64,000 nucleotides of DNA, from contig NC_049905.1 in the NCBI RefSeq assembly GCF_001411555.2, forward strand, positions 1,550,001-1,614,000. Reading direction: 5' to 3'. Under the pieces are notes generated by a model, which was given only the letters and a program-made list of their open reading frames with translations, was not told the origin of the DNA and ran no database searches. Position numbers and translations under genes: made by a program. The DNA comes from Juglans regia (lineage: Eukaryota > Streptophyta > Magnoliopsida > Fagales > Juglandaceae). Of the stretch, positions 36,021-52,494 are shown in pieces. How positions within the stretch are numbered: position 1 is the stretch's first letter; each line of letters opens with the position of its first letter.

Positions 36021-36906
36021 TAAAACTATAATAACTAGTGCGCATAAACATTTTTTATTTTGTCTTTCTGCAAAAGAACATTAACTTGGGCAACTGTTTC
36101 ACTTGAAACCTATGGTCCCCTTGCATGGTGTCTCAGATTCCAAAGTAGACCAACTTCCACCGTTTATTAGAGAGATAACAGTCATATTCCACTTTTTATC
36201 AAAAGGGAATTAAATTCTGGTTCCTTAGGAATTTAGCATTTCAACATGAAGATTGGGATTCTTTGTAACATAGACTCCGCATCAGATGTATGATACTCTA
36301 TAAGAAAGTGGGAAATGAGATTTCACATAATTATGATGAAGGCAATTTTCTAGCAGATGCCTTAAGCTGTATTTGGTAAGTGAAGTCTCAGATTACTTCA
36401 CTATTATTTATAAATAGTTTATTACTTATTATTATTAATTATTTATTTACTATTATTCACAGATCATCTGATATCATTTTAATATCTAAACGTAACCTAA
36501 ATAATTATAGTGTAAGTGTGAAGATTCTAGAATACCGTCAAAAACTCTAAGTCTATATTTGGAAAGTGAGATGAGTTGAGAATATGTCATCTCATATCAT
36601 AATTTATTTTTCAAATATCACTTAAATATAAATAATTTTTATTTTTTTTATCTAATCATTTTAATTTTTTCAAATTTTTAAACAAAATAATAATAATAAT
36701 AATAAAATACTAGAGGTGCATGTAGTGCTGGATAACTTTTTAATATTAATTTTAAAAGAGTTTTAAATACATATTTATAAATCAGTAAATAATTTTTTAA
36801 TTATATAAAATTATTAATATAAAAAATTGAATGAAAAAGACATGGGAGTCTGGGACGTTTGTCCGTTGGAATTACCGATTACGGAATATATGTGCTTTCA
36901 CATTAT

Positions 36907-37449
36907 AAAATGGGTGATGCTACAGCCCCCGCTGGAAGCTCCCGCTGGGGTGTAGTGTTATTTTACATATATTTTGTTTAAGTAATTTTTTATATAGATT
37001 TTTTATTATTTTAAAATGTTTTAAAAAAATAAAATAAATTTAAAACATCATTCAGAAAATATTTTCTTAATCAGAAAGTAAAAAAATATATATTAAAAAA
37101 TACTTTCTTAATCATGAAGTAAAATAAAAAAATTATAAAAAATATTTTTAAAAAAATAAAATAAATTTAGAACATCATTAAAAATACTTCCTTAATTAGA
37201 AAGTAAAAAAAAAATCATTAAAATATACTTTCTTAATCACGAAGTAAAATAAAAAAATATTTGTTTATGATTTTTTATTTTACTTCGTGATTAAGAAAGT
37301 AATTTTTAATAATATTTTAAATTTTTTTATTTTTTAAAATATTTAAAATTATTAAAAAAATCTATATAAAAAATAATTTAAAAAAAAAAACACATAAAAA
37401 ATACACTAATCTCCAGCGGGAGCTCCAAGCGGGAGATATAGCATTTCCC
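36907..37449. mobile_element. Fold-back MITE, copy 1
   Basis: The left end has GGGTGATGCTACAGCCCCCG and the right end, read in reverse, GGGAAATGCTATATCTCCCG; both continue into GCTCCCGCTGG. The inner arms are long imperfect inverted repeats of A/T sequence with the repeated unit TTTCTTAATCATGAAGTAAA. No open frame. A diverged copy lies at 62335-62718 in the opposite orientation. Confidence 0.75.
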
Positions 37450-38898
37450 TTATAAAATTCCCAACCTGTCCTTCCCGCGGCGAACAAAACTCTCGCTCCA
37501 ACAGGTACCGACACCGTATATTGAGGATGCTCCGCGAGCCTTCCTCGCATCCCCGTTTTCCTCTGTTTTCCCGTACTCTTCCACTATCTCAGTCTCAGAT
37601 CTCTCTTTCTCTCCCTCTCAAAGGGTAAGGATCTGAATGTCTTCCCTTTTGATCTGCTTGAACTCTGCAATGTCGAGTTTATTCGTAGGCGCTTACTTTT
37701 GGTTGAGTTTTTGATCTTGTGTTTTCTATGATGATTTTGTGTTTCTGCTTGGATCTTTGATTTATCTCCCGTTTGGTTTCCGAGGAAACTGGGCGAAAAG
37801 AAATGGAACTTTGAAATTTTTTTCAAAGTTGACTTACTACTGGTTGCTAAAAACTGGAGCATTATGAATGGTGGATCTGTGGAGATTTGGAAGAGTGCTT
37901 GTTTTGAATGGAATGATCTGAATTCATTCTTTTTGATAAATTGGAAGATCTAAGTTCATGCAGGAAACGTGTGGATCAAAGATGTTTTCTTTTTACTATT
38001 AACATGTATATTTTTTAAATTGGATCGGAGAAAATCCGTTAATTTATTTGTTTGTGTGCATTTTTCTCTTGCATTTCGATTGGACGTTCAATTCTTAAAG
38101 AGAAAATCTTCTAGCAGGAAGTGTTACGGGCCAAATAATATCCTCCAATGGTGTCTTGACACGTAGGCCACCCATGAGACTTTGCCAAATTGGAAAGGAA
38201 ACGCGACACACGCGAAAGGTAATCCCTACCCATCAGTCCTCTCCTGCTACCAGATGAGTGAAGGGAAAAACAGCAGATGAAATTCGTAGGCTTTAACACT
38301 TTGATTTCTCCGTAACAATCCCCTGTAACTGATCTCATTTCTTTAACGTGTAATGCGCTAACGTGACGTGTTTGGATTGGTGGGTGTTAAACGGACTACA
38401 ATACCCAGTCTGTTCCAAAGAGGAACTGTTCTTCAAATAGCCGAGAAGCGAGAAGGTTACAAAACGCTGATAAACTCGTTAGTACGCTAACACCTACTTG
38501 CACACACCCCCGATATATAAGCTAAAAGTAATTTTTTTATTTTTATTTTTTATGTATTTAGAAAAGAAGACACTTATAATTGGGTATTTTTTTTATTAGT
38601 TGTATTTTTCTTGATCATACTTCGAAACAATTTGATGATACAAACATGCATGTATGCACGTACATGCATAGTGAAGGTAGAGACATGCACAGGAATATTT
38701 GTAGGTATGGACGTATTTATCTGCACATACGTGCGCAATGCAAAAGAGGATAGAGAATAATTGTAGTTGATTGTGACATTTATAACAGTATTACGGTAAA
38801 AGAAAATAGATATTGTTACATTTGTGTATTTGTTTATTTGATTGTAGCACTGGTTTAATGCAGATAGCATATTCAAAATAAATTAGACGTTGGTGTTC

Positions 38899-42130
<3,232 letters not shown>

Positions 42131-43962
42131 GCACTACATATCCACCTGATATTCAAGTATCGTATCTATTGAGGTAAAACTTAAGATTCCTATACGTGTA
42201 TTTGATAACATAGTGCTGCTTTGTAATTTTATGGTCACCTCAAAGAGAGAATTTGGTTCGTTTTGTGCCTCGTTAACAGAGGCAGACCTACACTTTTGAA
42301 ATATCATAAAAAGATCAAATTTTTAAGGGTTTTTTTTAATAAGAAAACACCTATAAAACTCACTCTCCCCCAAAAAAATGAAATTCTTGGTTCTGCCCCT
42401 GTTCATTGGTTTCATATTCCATTTTGATACCAATTATCTGAGATATGCCACTGAAATTAGAAGTCAATCGTAGTTTTGAAGGCTATTTTTAGATAATCAA
42501 TGATAAAGAATACATTCTGAGCCGTCCACTCTGATTATGGTTTTTCTTCTTCTAGGTAGATCGGGAGAAAAAAAAATTTCTTATCAACCTTAAGTCAAGA
42601 CTTTCTTTCCTCTTCCATGTCTTTTTTATTCCCACAGTTCTGTGCACCAAAGCAGATTCAGCAGTGTGTTTAACTTTAAGTTGCCTCGCTTTTTAAAAAT
42701 CTGGTGAAGAGTAGTGATGAATATTTTAGTGTGACCTTTTTTATACCAAGCTGGAAAAAGCAATATGTCTCTTTAATGGACTCTTTGCACAATGTATGAG
42801 AAACGACCTGATCACAGCCATGCACGGACACACGGTCCCGTCTGGAACTTAGACTGAACTAAGATCAACTCAATTCAGTTTAATTTTAAACTGAATTTAC
42901 ATCCAAACACTCAAGTTTCAAATCATTAAACTCATCTCAACTCAAAACCTCTTTACACATGAGACCAACAACCTTTTTCAACTCAACACATCTTTACATG
43001 CGGGACCTATAACTTTTTTCAAATTTCCATAAATACATAAACTCATCTTAGATGAGTCTTACAAAACTCACTTCACTATCTCAACTCATTATAATTCATA
43101 AAGAACTCAATTCATTTCAACTCAACTCAACATCTAAACGGGGCCAAGTTCAAAGTCCATGGAGCACTGCCGTGCTCGTGAATTTTCAATTCGATGACGA
43201 AGTGAATTTTAAAATTGTACTTCTGAATGTGCAGCTTGCTGATTACTTACCATATCGTTATTCTTCCTTCAGGTTCTGTATTTTGACTGCGTATCCTTGT
43301 ACTCTGCGAAGGATGATATATCTCTCCCATTTTTTTTTTCTAAATATAGAAGGTTGTATTTTATGCTATTGAGTGTATACCTCCATTTTTCTTCTCTTTT
43401 GATTATATTTCTCTGTAATGCCATCAAATAATAATTGTAATAGCAATAAGGATCCTTTTTTGAGTCTCTAACGATTATCTCTTCTTTTCTCCTTTGTTTG
43501 AATCACGCATTAAAAAGGAGTCCAAAGTTTCTGAGGATTGGTCTGCACAGTTTTGTGGGCCAATTGTATATTGGAAGTTACTTTACTGTTTATTTAGCAA
43601 TTTCAAAGGCGGGATTAATCATTCTTTAGCATTTTCCACGGATTATATTCAAATATGCTGGAAGTATGTACTGAGAACACCCAACCAGAGGGATGAAGGG
43701 CAAGAAGACTTTCATGGAACATAAAGAGTTAGAAGGAATGGAAGCTATTTTTTGTAGGCTGCCATCTAAACATAAATAAAGAGAATAAGCATAATGACTT
43801 TCCAATACCATTCTCTCGCAATCTTCAAAGATTCGAATATAAATGAGAGAGTTAAATGCAACAGTACCTTACAGAATAAGGGGATGTCCTCCCCACCCCA
43901 AGTTTCTATTTCACTCGCACAGAAAAGTTAAAGCATCTAAAACCTCTCTAAGCAAAGGGAAA
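42131..43962. other. Convergent intergenic region, UMP-CMP kinase / L18-family gene
   Basis: The UMP-CMP kinase 3' UTR may contain an intron (GAG|GTAAAAC donor near 42172). A dispersed-repeat copy lies at 42855-43145, and a short LINE-end-like segment (AAGTATGTACTGAGAACACC) near 43662. No gene was recognised. Confidence 0.6.
42855..43145. repeat. Dispersed repeat, copy related to 15100-15430
   Basis: Contains CTTTACACATGAGACC, CATAAACTCATCTTAG, CAAAACTCACTTCACTATCT and AACTCAACATCTAAACG in the same order as the element downstream of DRP1E. The ends carry inverted forms of a CGTTTGGATG-like motif, suggesting a small TIR element. It lacks coding sequence. Confidence 0.7.
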
Positions 43963-45965
43963 TTAAACAAACATAATCCCATTTTCCCTAATGGTGTCGA
44001 TAACAATCCCGAGCTTACCCTCAATTCTCTCGTTTTTTCTGGGCTCATAAGACATTGCAAATACATCAGCTTCCTTCGACCTCTCTGCAATTAGCTTCCC
44101 AATAACTCGACAGGCATTGTGATCGGTGAGTGATGGTAACGTAAACCTCAGGTCCCTGGAATTCGTGGTGGCAACAGATATCACTTTGCTGGTGGCCCGG
44201 TGCATAACTTTCGCATGGACAAATCGCTTTGAAAAGAAAACATTTAGTAAAAATGGTCTCATGTACATATCTGTCCTTTGTTTCCATGATTTCTTATTTG
44301 GTCTTTTAGCAGCCTCACTTCGAGATCTCCGGGTCCAGGCAGCTTGAATGAAAGAGCCCTACAGACAGACAAAAGCGAGTTAATAGATTTCTTATCAATT
44401 CAACTTCTAAGTCCAAATTAACCAAACTATAAGAAAGAATGGCTTCTAAAGATGCAATCGGGTAGATATCATAGCTCATGATAAAGTTCAACATTGCAGT
44501 CTGCCTAAATAAAACATTGATAGGGTATGCCCTTTTCAATTAGATGACCCGTTCAAAGTGTTTTTGGGTTCATATTTAACCTGAGAAAAAAATAAACTGG
44601 AATAGGAATTTATACTTAACAAAATTGCTTCCAGAATCCAGATAGAAAATGATTGTAAAAAAATAAATATAAACGGGAAAAAATCACAAAGTATATTTGG
44701 GAGCAGTAAAGGAAATACCTACAAGACAAGTTCTTGTCTCAGCATGCAATCAAATCATGGTCCTCTAAATGGAAGAATAATACAAAGTGGTATATCCCAA
44801 AATAAGTTAGACTAAAGAAGAAAAAGTGAAGGCCAAAATGAACACAACCTGAAATGAAAATTTCTTCTTCAAACCTTAAAAGTTAGAATGGCTCTTTCTC
44901 AAAAATATCAATAGACAGAATGAGCTTCTCTGGGGAAACTTCACCATAAAAGTTCATTCTAAAATAGAATGGTAAGTTCTTTGAGCCTTGTTCTTAATGC
45001 TAAGCTCGCATTCAAGTACGAAAACTTTTCTAACTCTCAATACAACATTGCGGCATGTTCTTCATCATTTTGAATGCGCTCCTTATCTTAAAATTTTTTT
45101 CAATTCATCCTGTACAACAAACAGAACTCTCACCTGCAGTTTCTTTCACTACTTATCACTACCATTCCATGTCGTACAGCAAAAAACTTCCTTGGAAGTA
45201 CAAAACTGAGAAGGATACGACAAAGTATATAATTTCCATTCATAATCCATTTTCTCAGATCATTCACTTTTCATTATAAATAAATGGGGCATTCAATGTC
45301 TCAATTTCAGCAAACACCAAAACCGCATCAATCAGAATTTTCTTCTGGGAATCCAATCTGCATAATAGCAGCTTCCCCTTCTAAATTCAACACACAACAC
45401 ACAACATTTGTTTGCCACACAGAATAAAATTGGGTTTGTTACTCAGGCAATAACTATTCTACTTGTACCCGTCCAAACTTGTTTGTTTATCAACTACTAC
45501 AAAGCTTAAAAACGACTAAGATGGAGTAAAGGTTCAAGATTTATTTTCTGCTACCAAAGGGGTTTGTTCGTCAAAAGAATTAATTGGGTTGTGAGCCAAA
45601 AGAAGTTCAGTTCATGTACATACACACCCAACCCCACAAACCAACATCTGCTACTGCGAATTGGGTTTTCAACAATTTACAATATTCAAGAAAAACCAAG
45701 AAATAGGTCATCTAAATGGGCTCTTGGTAAGTAAAAGGATGAAAAAAATCATCTAAAATGTGGAAAATGAGAGATTGGCGAAAGTTGCATTTACCTTTTT
45801 GAGTATGGGGTTAGGTGGGACTGCAACGCAATTGGAGAAAATGCCGAGCTTGGGAAAGGAAGATGTCCAAGAAAGCGAAGTGGGTTTCAGTGAACGACTC
45901 GGAAGCAACTCAGTTGGAAGAATAAACGGTAACGAGGATGACGCGGGACTTGATATACACGCCAT
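43963..45965 (-). CDS. Ribosomal protein L18p/L5e-family protein, organelle-targeted
   Basis: Family of 5S-rRNA-binding large-subunit proteins. Two coding exons on the minus strand: 45795-45965 and 43963-44358, 188 residues. Exon 1 (57 residues) is S/P/L-rich with few acidic residues, MACISSPASSSLPFILPTEL, and looks like a plastid or mitochondrial transit peptide. Exon 2 carries basic QAAWTRRSRSEAAKRPNKK, then MYMRPFLLNVFFSKRFVHAK, TTNSRDLRFTLPSLTDHNAC, RVIGKLIAERSKEADV and the C-terminal KLGIVIDTIRENGIMFV. This matches the divergent plant member (from memory, At3g20230-like), not the canonical plastid bL18. An upstream in-frame ATG at 46040 would add 25 residues but seems less likely. Confidence 0.87.
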
Positions 45966-47259
45966 CTTTAAGCCTTGAAGCTCTGCTAGCTGCCTTCTCA
46001 CACTTTCGCTGTCCTGATAAGAATTGGGCCTTCTACACACAAAATACGAGTATATACCTCTTTCCAGGATATCTCATTCAGGCTAAAATGATCTCAAAAT
46101 TTTAAATAATAAATAAAAATAATAATAATAATAATTAATTTTTTTAAAATCTCAAAATAAAAATTATATTAAAAGATTATATTTTAATAATATTATATTC
46201 AACATCCATCTCATTTCATCTATATAACTAAACGAGACATCAGTTTTCTTAAAAAAAAAATGGTAATTAAAATATGTTTAAATTATCCAAGATTAATACG
46301 TTATTAAAAGTTTTAAATTAGGGAAAAAAATACACTTGCTTTGCATCCTAGAAATGATGTTAAACTGTAGACTTTGTTGTTAAAACTATCAAATAAAGCA
46401 TATTATACTATCAAGTTATAAAAAAATTGACACTTTACAATAGTTTACATTATAATTCAAATTAAGAAAATGATACACAAACAAGTATTTTTTACAATTT
46501 TTCACACAATTTTTTTAAATGATGGAAATTTTTGTAAAATAACTTATAAAAATAATATCGTTTTACAGAAATATCATCAATTTAAAATATAGTTATAAAA
46601 AAATTATAGCTATTAAAATAAGTAAAAATAAGTTACATAATTGATAGTTAGATCTTAATAAAGGGTGCAAAGTTTCATTTTTTAATAATTTGATATTGTT
46701 TTTTTTTTAAATTTGATGGTTGATGTATTAATTTTCATAGTTTCAAGTCCAAATTGTCTGAAATTCTAAAGTGAGTATATATCTTTTGAATTATAGATAC
46801 AATTGAAACTTTTGGATTGAATTTGACTTTGAATACATTAGAAATTTTAGAATAATAGTGGATTGACGAATTCTTCATGTGATTCATATTACACGCGTAA
46901 GTCAATAAGAATTGATACCACATATTTGACAAAAAAAATGTCATATTTCGATTTTCATGTGACCATTTTATCGTTATAATTACAAATTTCATGAAACTCA
47001 AATAATTTACTACCAATCTGGTTAAAATGAACAGAATTTTGTTACACATAAATACCATTTTTAGTGGAATCTATTATAACTTCAAAAAATAATTAAAATA
47101 TTAATTATTTTTAGTACCATTATAACTTAAAAATACTAACTACTTTTTAGTATAACTGATGTAAAAAGTTTACACGTCAGAAATATATTAAGTGTGTAAA
47201 AAATAAGACTTATAAATAATTTTTCTCAAATTAAATCCATAAATTTATGAGAATGACTA

Positions 47260-47345
47260 TACATCAGCCTGTAGCCGTAGTACACCTCACATGATTTTTT
47301 TTTTAACTCAGTACATTAAGTGTGCTACGGCTACATGCTGATGTA
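47260..47345. mobile_element. 86-bp hairpin element with about 30-bp inverted arms
   Basis: The left arm TACATCAGCCTGTAGCCGTA and the right arm, read in reverse, TACATCAGCATGTAGCCGTA differ at one base. They continue into less perfect pairing around a T-rich loop. Probably a tiny MITE remnant. The only other role I can suggest is a small RNA hairpin, for which there is no evidence. Confidence 0.65.
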
Positions 47346-47388
47346 AATAATTTTTCTAAATTTATTGCCCTACATTTGTAATTACTTG

Positions 47389-47393
<5 letters not shown>

Positions 47394-47421
<28 letters not shown>
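47394..47421. repeat. (AT)n microsatellite
   Basis: About 14 AT units in AT-rich intergenic sequence. Confidence 0.95.
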
Positions 47422-48323
47422 TTCAAAAGAATAAAAACAATTTACAACAATAAACTTACACGCGACCAATATATAATTGTCCCAAGACTCCCAACAATAA
47501 TCACGAAGGAAATAAATAAATTTTATTTGAGTAATACAATGAAAAACTATACTAATCATTTTTACGCTGCATATTATAGATAATTTTTTTATTTTTTTTT
47601 CTTATCAAATATATAGTGTATGAATGATGAGTAGAATAATAAAATAAAAAATTTTGAAAAGTAAAAAAAAAATTTAGAGTTTTACTATTTATCATCCCGA
47701 CATACCACACTTATTTTTATTTTTAAAAAAAATTAAAATATTTGTTAGTTTTATTCTTTTGAATTAATTGAATTATTCTATTCATTTAGTCATATATTAT
47801 ATATTTTGTAAAAGAAAAAAAAGAAAAAAAATTATATATAGTGTGATATAAAGATAATATGTATAATTTTTAATAATTTTAAGATATATAAATTTCGAAA
47901 TAAGATCCATATTTTAAAAAGATATTTTTTCTCTATGTGATCTGAACTTTTCTCAAAAAAGGAATATTAATGCTTGAACATCTTAAAAATTAATAAATTA
48001 ATATTTTATTTTATCTATTGTTTTGAAATTTATTTATTTATTTTGAAGGAGAGCTTACCAAATCGAAATGATTGGATCTCACCTAAAGGCCCCTCGAGCG
48101 TTGGAATGTGCCCGTGATTCCGAGACGAGGCTGAAGAAGAAAGACAAAGAAGAAGGACGAAGTCGACGAGTATTGCCGCAAAGCATTTTCCTCTGTGATC
48201 TAGATCAGATCCTCCGTCGTCATGGTTCCCGATCGTCTTTCTGCTTAGTTAATTTCATTTCCATGCTCTGTTTCAAAAACCACCACAAGTGAATTATCAA
48301 AACATACGAAAGAAAAGGAGGCA

Positions 48324-51300
48324 ATGTCGTCGCGTAGGTTTTCCTTCTTCGGGAGCGGCGGGGGTTCCAACGCGGCCGACGCTTCCTCCAATTCCGAAAT
48401 CCAGCCCACTCTGAAGCTCCAAGCCGACAAAGAAGTGTACAGGCCCGGCGATCCCATTATCGTCTCCGTCCAGATCTCCAACCCCCATGCCACCGACGAT
48501 CTCTCCATCTCCCTCTTGCTCGAGCGCCTTAGTTTTGAGATCAAAGGCGTCCAGAAGCTCGACTCACAGTGGTTCGCCACTCAGAAGCCTTTGCCTGGAT
48601 CCAAGCAAAGAAGAGGTTCGCAATCGCAAATTGCTTGATATTTTATTTATTTATTAGAATTTAAGCTCAAGAAGTGATCGTATTTAGGTGAATATGTATT
48701 TATGGACTGCACGGTACCGGCAATGGTTTCGAATCAAATCGTATCCTCTGGGGCCACTAAATCATGTAAGCTCGTTTTTAGTTTATGTTACCTTTTTCTT
48801 TTATTTGATTGTGTAATACAATAGGGCGTTTTGTGGAGTCTCGAATAGCTTATTCGGATTTTTTTTTCATTCTCGTCTCTTTAATCAATTAATTGGCGTC
48901 TACAGTTTCCCATTTTATCGTATTGACACGGGCCAATTGATCTTGTGAAACATTCAATGCTATTTGCAGATGTGGTGCGAACTGTATTGCCAACCATTAT
49001 ACCACCTTCATACAAGGGTGCCACCGTTCGCTACTTTTACTACGTCAAAAGTACATTTTCTGGACAGTGGCTGATACTGGAAAATGGCCACTCTAATAGA
49101 GAATCAGTAAAAGATCGTACCGAACTGGTTGGTTTCATTCAACTTTGTTTAGTGATTGCTGCAATGCCTCTATTGATTTGGCTTAATTAATTTATTTTGG
49201 CATTAGATCATTGCATTGTCACAGGGTATATGATATCTGCTGTCTGTTGAAAATACAATTTATTACATGGTGCCAAGTTGCTAAGTTCAAGAAGCTGATT
49301 TTTTTTTTTCTTTTTCGGTGTCTCTTTCAATATATTGATTTAGTATAAGCTGCTGGATTTAAAATTTTTGGATATTTTAATCAATACAGGAAGCTCGTAT
49401 TCCATTGCAAGTATGGGCTACTCAAAAAACTAGTGGCTTGCTCATGGAAGAAGGTCAAAGCGATGGTGAGTTATATTTCAAGTTCCATTTACTGCAAAGT
49501 ATAAATTGGAGTCCTATTGTTCAAATACAGGCTCGAGAATTATTATTTGTTTTGATAAGTAAACAAATTTTATTGATCAAAGAATAGGCAGAGCCATATA
49601 CAAAATTCTAAACAGTAAAAACAAAGGCATGCCCTAAGCTACGTAGGTGCATTATAGACAAGAAAATCATGTAGGTCCATGCCATCGAAGTCAACAGGAA
49701 TGGCCCAAGTATAAAGTGTTCTAAAGAATAAATCTTTCAACTCCTCTTGCGATCTCTCCTTGTCTTCAAATGTCCTGTCATTACGTTCCTGCCATAAACA
49801 CCACATAATGCATATAGGGATCCTCTGCTAGACAACTTTAATCTGTTGCAGGCTTCTTAGATTTGTCTAGCTGGCCAACATTGCCACCAGTGTCTACAGC
49901 ATAACCCAAGACAAGTCTAATCTACTAAACACCTCATTCCATAATATTTGAGCTGTCTCACAATGTAGTAGGAGATGGTTTACAGACTCTCCCCCTTCTC
50001 TACATATGCAATATCAATCTACAATGATTACCCTTTATTTCCTCAAGTTGTCGGTTGTGAAAATCTTTCCCAACGAGGCTGTCTACACAAAAAAAGTTGC
50101 TTTGGGAGGCGCCTTATGTCTCCAAAGCCTTCTCCACAGAAATTGAGTTTTGGGTTCTTGTGTGAGAGCCTTATAAAAAGAGCAAACTGAGAATACCCCT
50201 TTACCATTGGGTATCCACCACATTAAGTCTTCCTGCTGAAAGCTCGGTTTTATGGAGTACAAAAGGCTAGAAAAATCTGCAAAGCTACTCATTTTTTAGT
50301 CTTGTGCCAGCCTACTAAAGATGATGTTCCAACGGATTTGCCCCCCATATATCTCCATGACTTCCGCCATTGATACATCTTTAGCACTAGCAATATTGAA
50401 CAGTGAAGGGAATATCTCTTGTAGAGTACTATTACCGCACCAAGTATCTCTCCTGAATTTAATCCTAGAGCCCTCACCCAAATGAAGTCTAGTGTGTCGA
50501 ATCAAGACCTCCCATCCCTTTCGAATGTGTTTCCACAAACCCATTCCATACACCCCCCCCTTTACTTCTTTAGTGCACCATCCCCCCCCATAAACCTCCA
50601 TATTTGCTCTCAATCACCAATTTCCACATGGCTTTTGGTTCCTAATGATATCTCCACAGCCACTTGCCAAGTAACGCTCGATTAAAGATCCTCATATTTC
50701 TAATGCCCAAACCACCATTAGAAATGGGGCGGCATACCTTCTCTCACTTGACTAGGTGAAACTTGAACTCATCCACTCCACTCCACAAGAAATCACGTTG
50801 GAGTTTCTCAATTCGAACCACCACACTTGCAGGTATAGAGAACAAGGATAAAAAATAAGTTGGTAGGTTAGGTAAAGTACTTTTAATCAACGTAATCCTA
50901 CCACCTTTAGACGAATACATCATTTTCCATCCCGCCAATCTCCGCTCGACTTTCTCAACCACTGTGTCCCATAGGGCTTCGAGAATTATTAAGTCAAGCT
51001 CTAGAATCTCCTTGAAGGAAAATTTTGAATAGTAGTGTTTGGAATATTCCATGTAGTTTACGAATTTTTAGAATTCACATTACATTTAAATCACATTGAC
51101 GTACTAGTGTTGATTATTATGTAAAAATTGGTGTACTCAAATCTTATTAAGCCAAAAAGTTTTAAAATGACTACCTGAGAAGTATTCTTGTATTGTCAAT
51201 ATTTTCAGGGATTGTTCCTTCTACAACCATCCAAACAGATATATTCTGGAAAGAAATGAATGGAGACTCTGATTGGGTAGGCTGTTAATGGTACTTTTTT

Positions 51301-51375
51301 ACTCGTTTTGCATAAAGTCATCATACATCCTGTTCTTTCAAGAAATGTTTTCCATTTAAGAGCTTTGGAATACTG

Positions 51376-51407
<32 letters not shown>

Positions 51408-52457
51408 AGTTTTGGAATAGTAAATTAGCCAGAAAATTAACCCATTAGTTTAGATTTTAATATAAAGTAGAATTACTTCCTTATAGGTCAGAGCTAACGA
51501 TATATATGATGGCATTGAGGAAGGCTATGAAAGCTCGAGGGATGAGATCTCATCTGTTTCCTCCTACAATCCCATGAAAGAACATGTGCAGAGAACCTTT
51601 GGAAGTGCACTATCCTTGCAATCATCTTCTGCAAGGTCTTTAACTAAGGATGTTCCATATCTTGAAGGAGAGCGTACAAGCTTATCTTTAAATGTTCCAC
51701 TTCCTCGGTTGTCAGTGGCTGAGGTTTTACATGATTCAAGTACTGGTGAGTCAGCCCTCTTAGTAACTCTCTTTGTGTGCAAACCCTATATATGTTTGGC
51801 AGTTCATAATTGCGATAATGGATGATTTCAGTTCCCAACTGCAGTATAATAAACCTGTGATAATTTATGATGTCATTAAAATATTATATGTTGTTAGTCA
51901 GAATAGCAGCTTTTCTGAATGACACTTAGTTTTGCAAACAGATGTTTTGTCACCGCAGAAGCTGGCTGCCATTGTCTCCCCAAGCCATCAGCGGAAGCTT
52001 CTAAAGCCCCTTTCTGCAGATGATGAAACAACACTATCCTCCTCACCGAGATCAGAAACTGTTGAACCTTTAGCATGTAAATTACCGCACTTTCTTCTGC
52101 TTCAAATATATTCACACACTTTTCATATATTTTGGATCAATTGAATTCCATGTGTTATAAGTCCCAGTAAACTAATTTGATGCAAACATTTTCCGCAGCA
52201 GAAGGCTTTATTCGAGGAAGGTCTTACAATATCAGGCTAGATGATGAAGTTCTTCTTAGATTTTCTCCAAAAAACTCTGACTCAACTTATTACTTCAGTG
52301 ACATGGTAATTTCAGTTTGAGAATGCTAAGGACCTCTGTGAAGGTCTTTTCTCTGCACAGTGAGTGTGCCATGCATCTCTGTGGGTCCCACTGCATGAAT
52401 CTGCAGAGTGGGGCCCATCAGTCCAGTCCTCTTTCAGTTTTATACAAATGTCTTATG

Positions 52458-52494
<37 letters not shown>

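Larger units (their letters stand above)
34100..37500. other. Divergent intergenic region, PIG-P / UMP-CMP kinase, repeat-filled
   Basis: AT-rich, with no coding sequence recognised. It contains a 130-bp LINE tail (34603-34760), a 22-bp micro-insertion (34858-34910), a terminal-repeat element (35383-36020), two AT-rich element copies (about 35220 and 36545) and a MITE (36907-37449). The PIG-P leader exon ends at 33921 and the UMP-CMP kinase leader seems to start near 37500, so both promoters are short. Confidence 0.65.
45966..48323. other. Divergent intergenic region, L18-family / RGP1, very AT-rich
   Basis: Mostly A/T-rich sequence, including an AT-rich element copy near 46075-46235, a short hairpin element (47260-47345) and an (AT)n tract. 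From about 48050 the base composition rises. A small open frame (48068-48292) ending 31 bp before the RGP1 ATG is probably 5' UTR, perhaps an upstream ORF, and not a gene. Confidence 0.65.

Noticed and set aside
47362..47583. Two opposite open frames with poly-Tyr/Ile stretches
   Set aside because: Direct product of translating an (AT)n microsatellite.
48068..48292. 74-codon open frame just before RGP1 as a gene
   Set aside because: Sits where the RGP1 5' UTR should be and has no family features; at most an upstream ORF.
48245..48580. Minus-strand open frame of 111 codons
   Set aside because: Complement of RGP1 exon 1, which is GC-rich and open on both strands.
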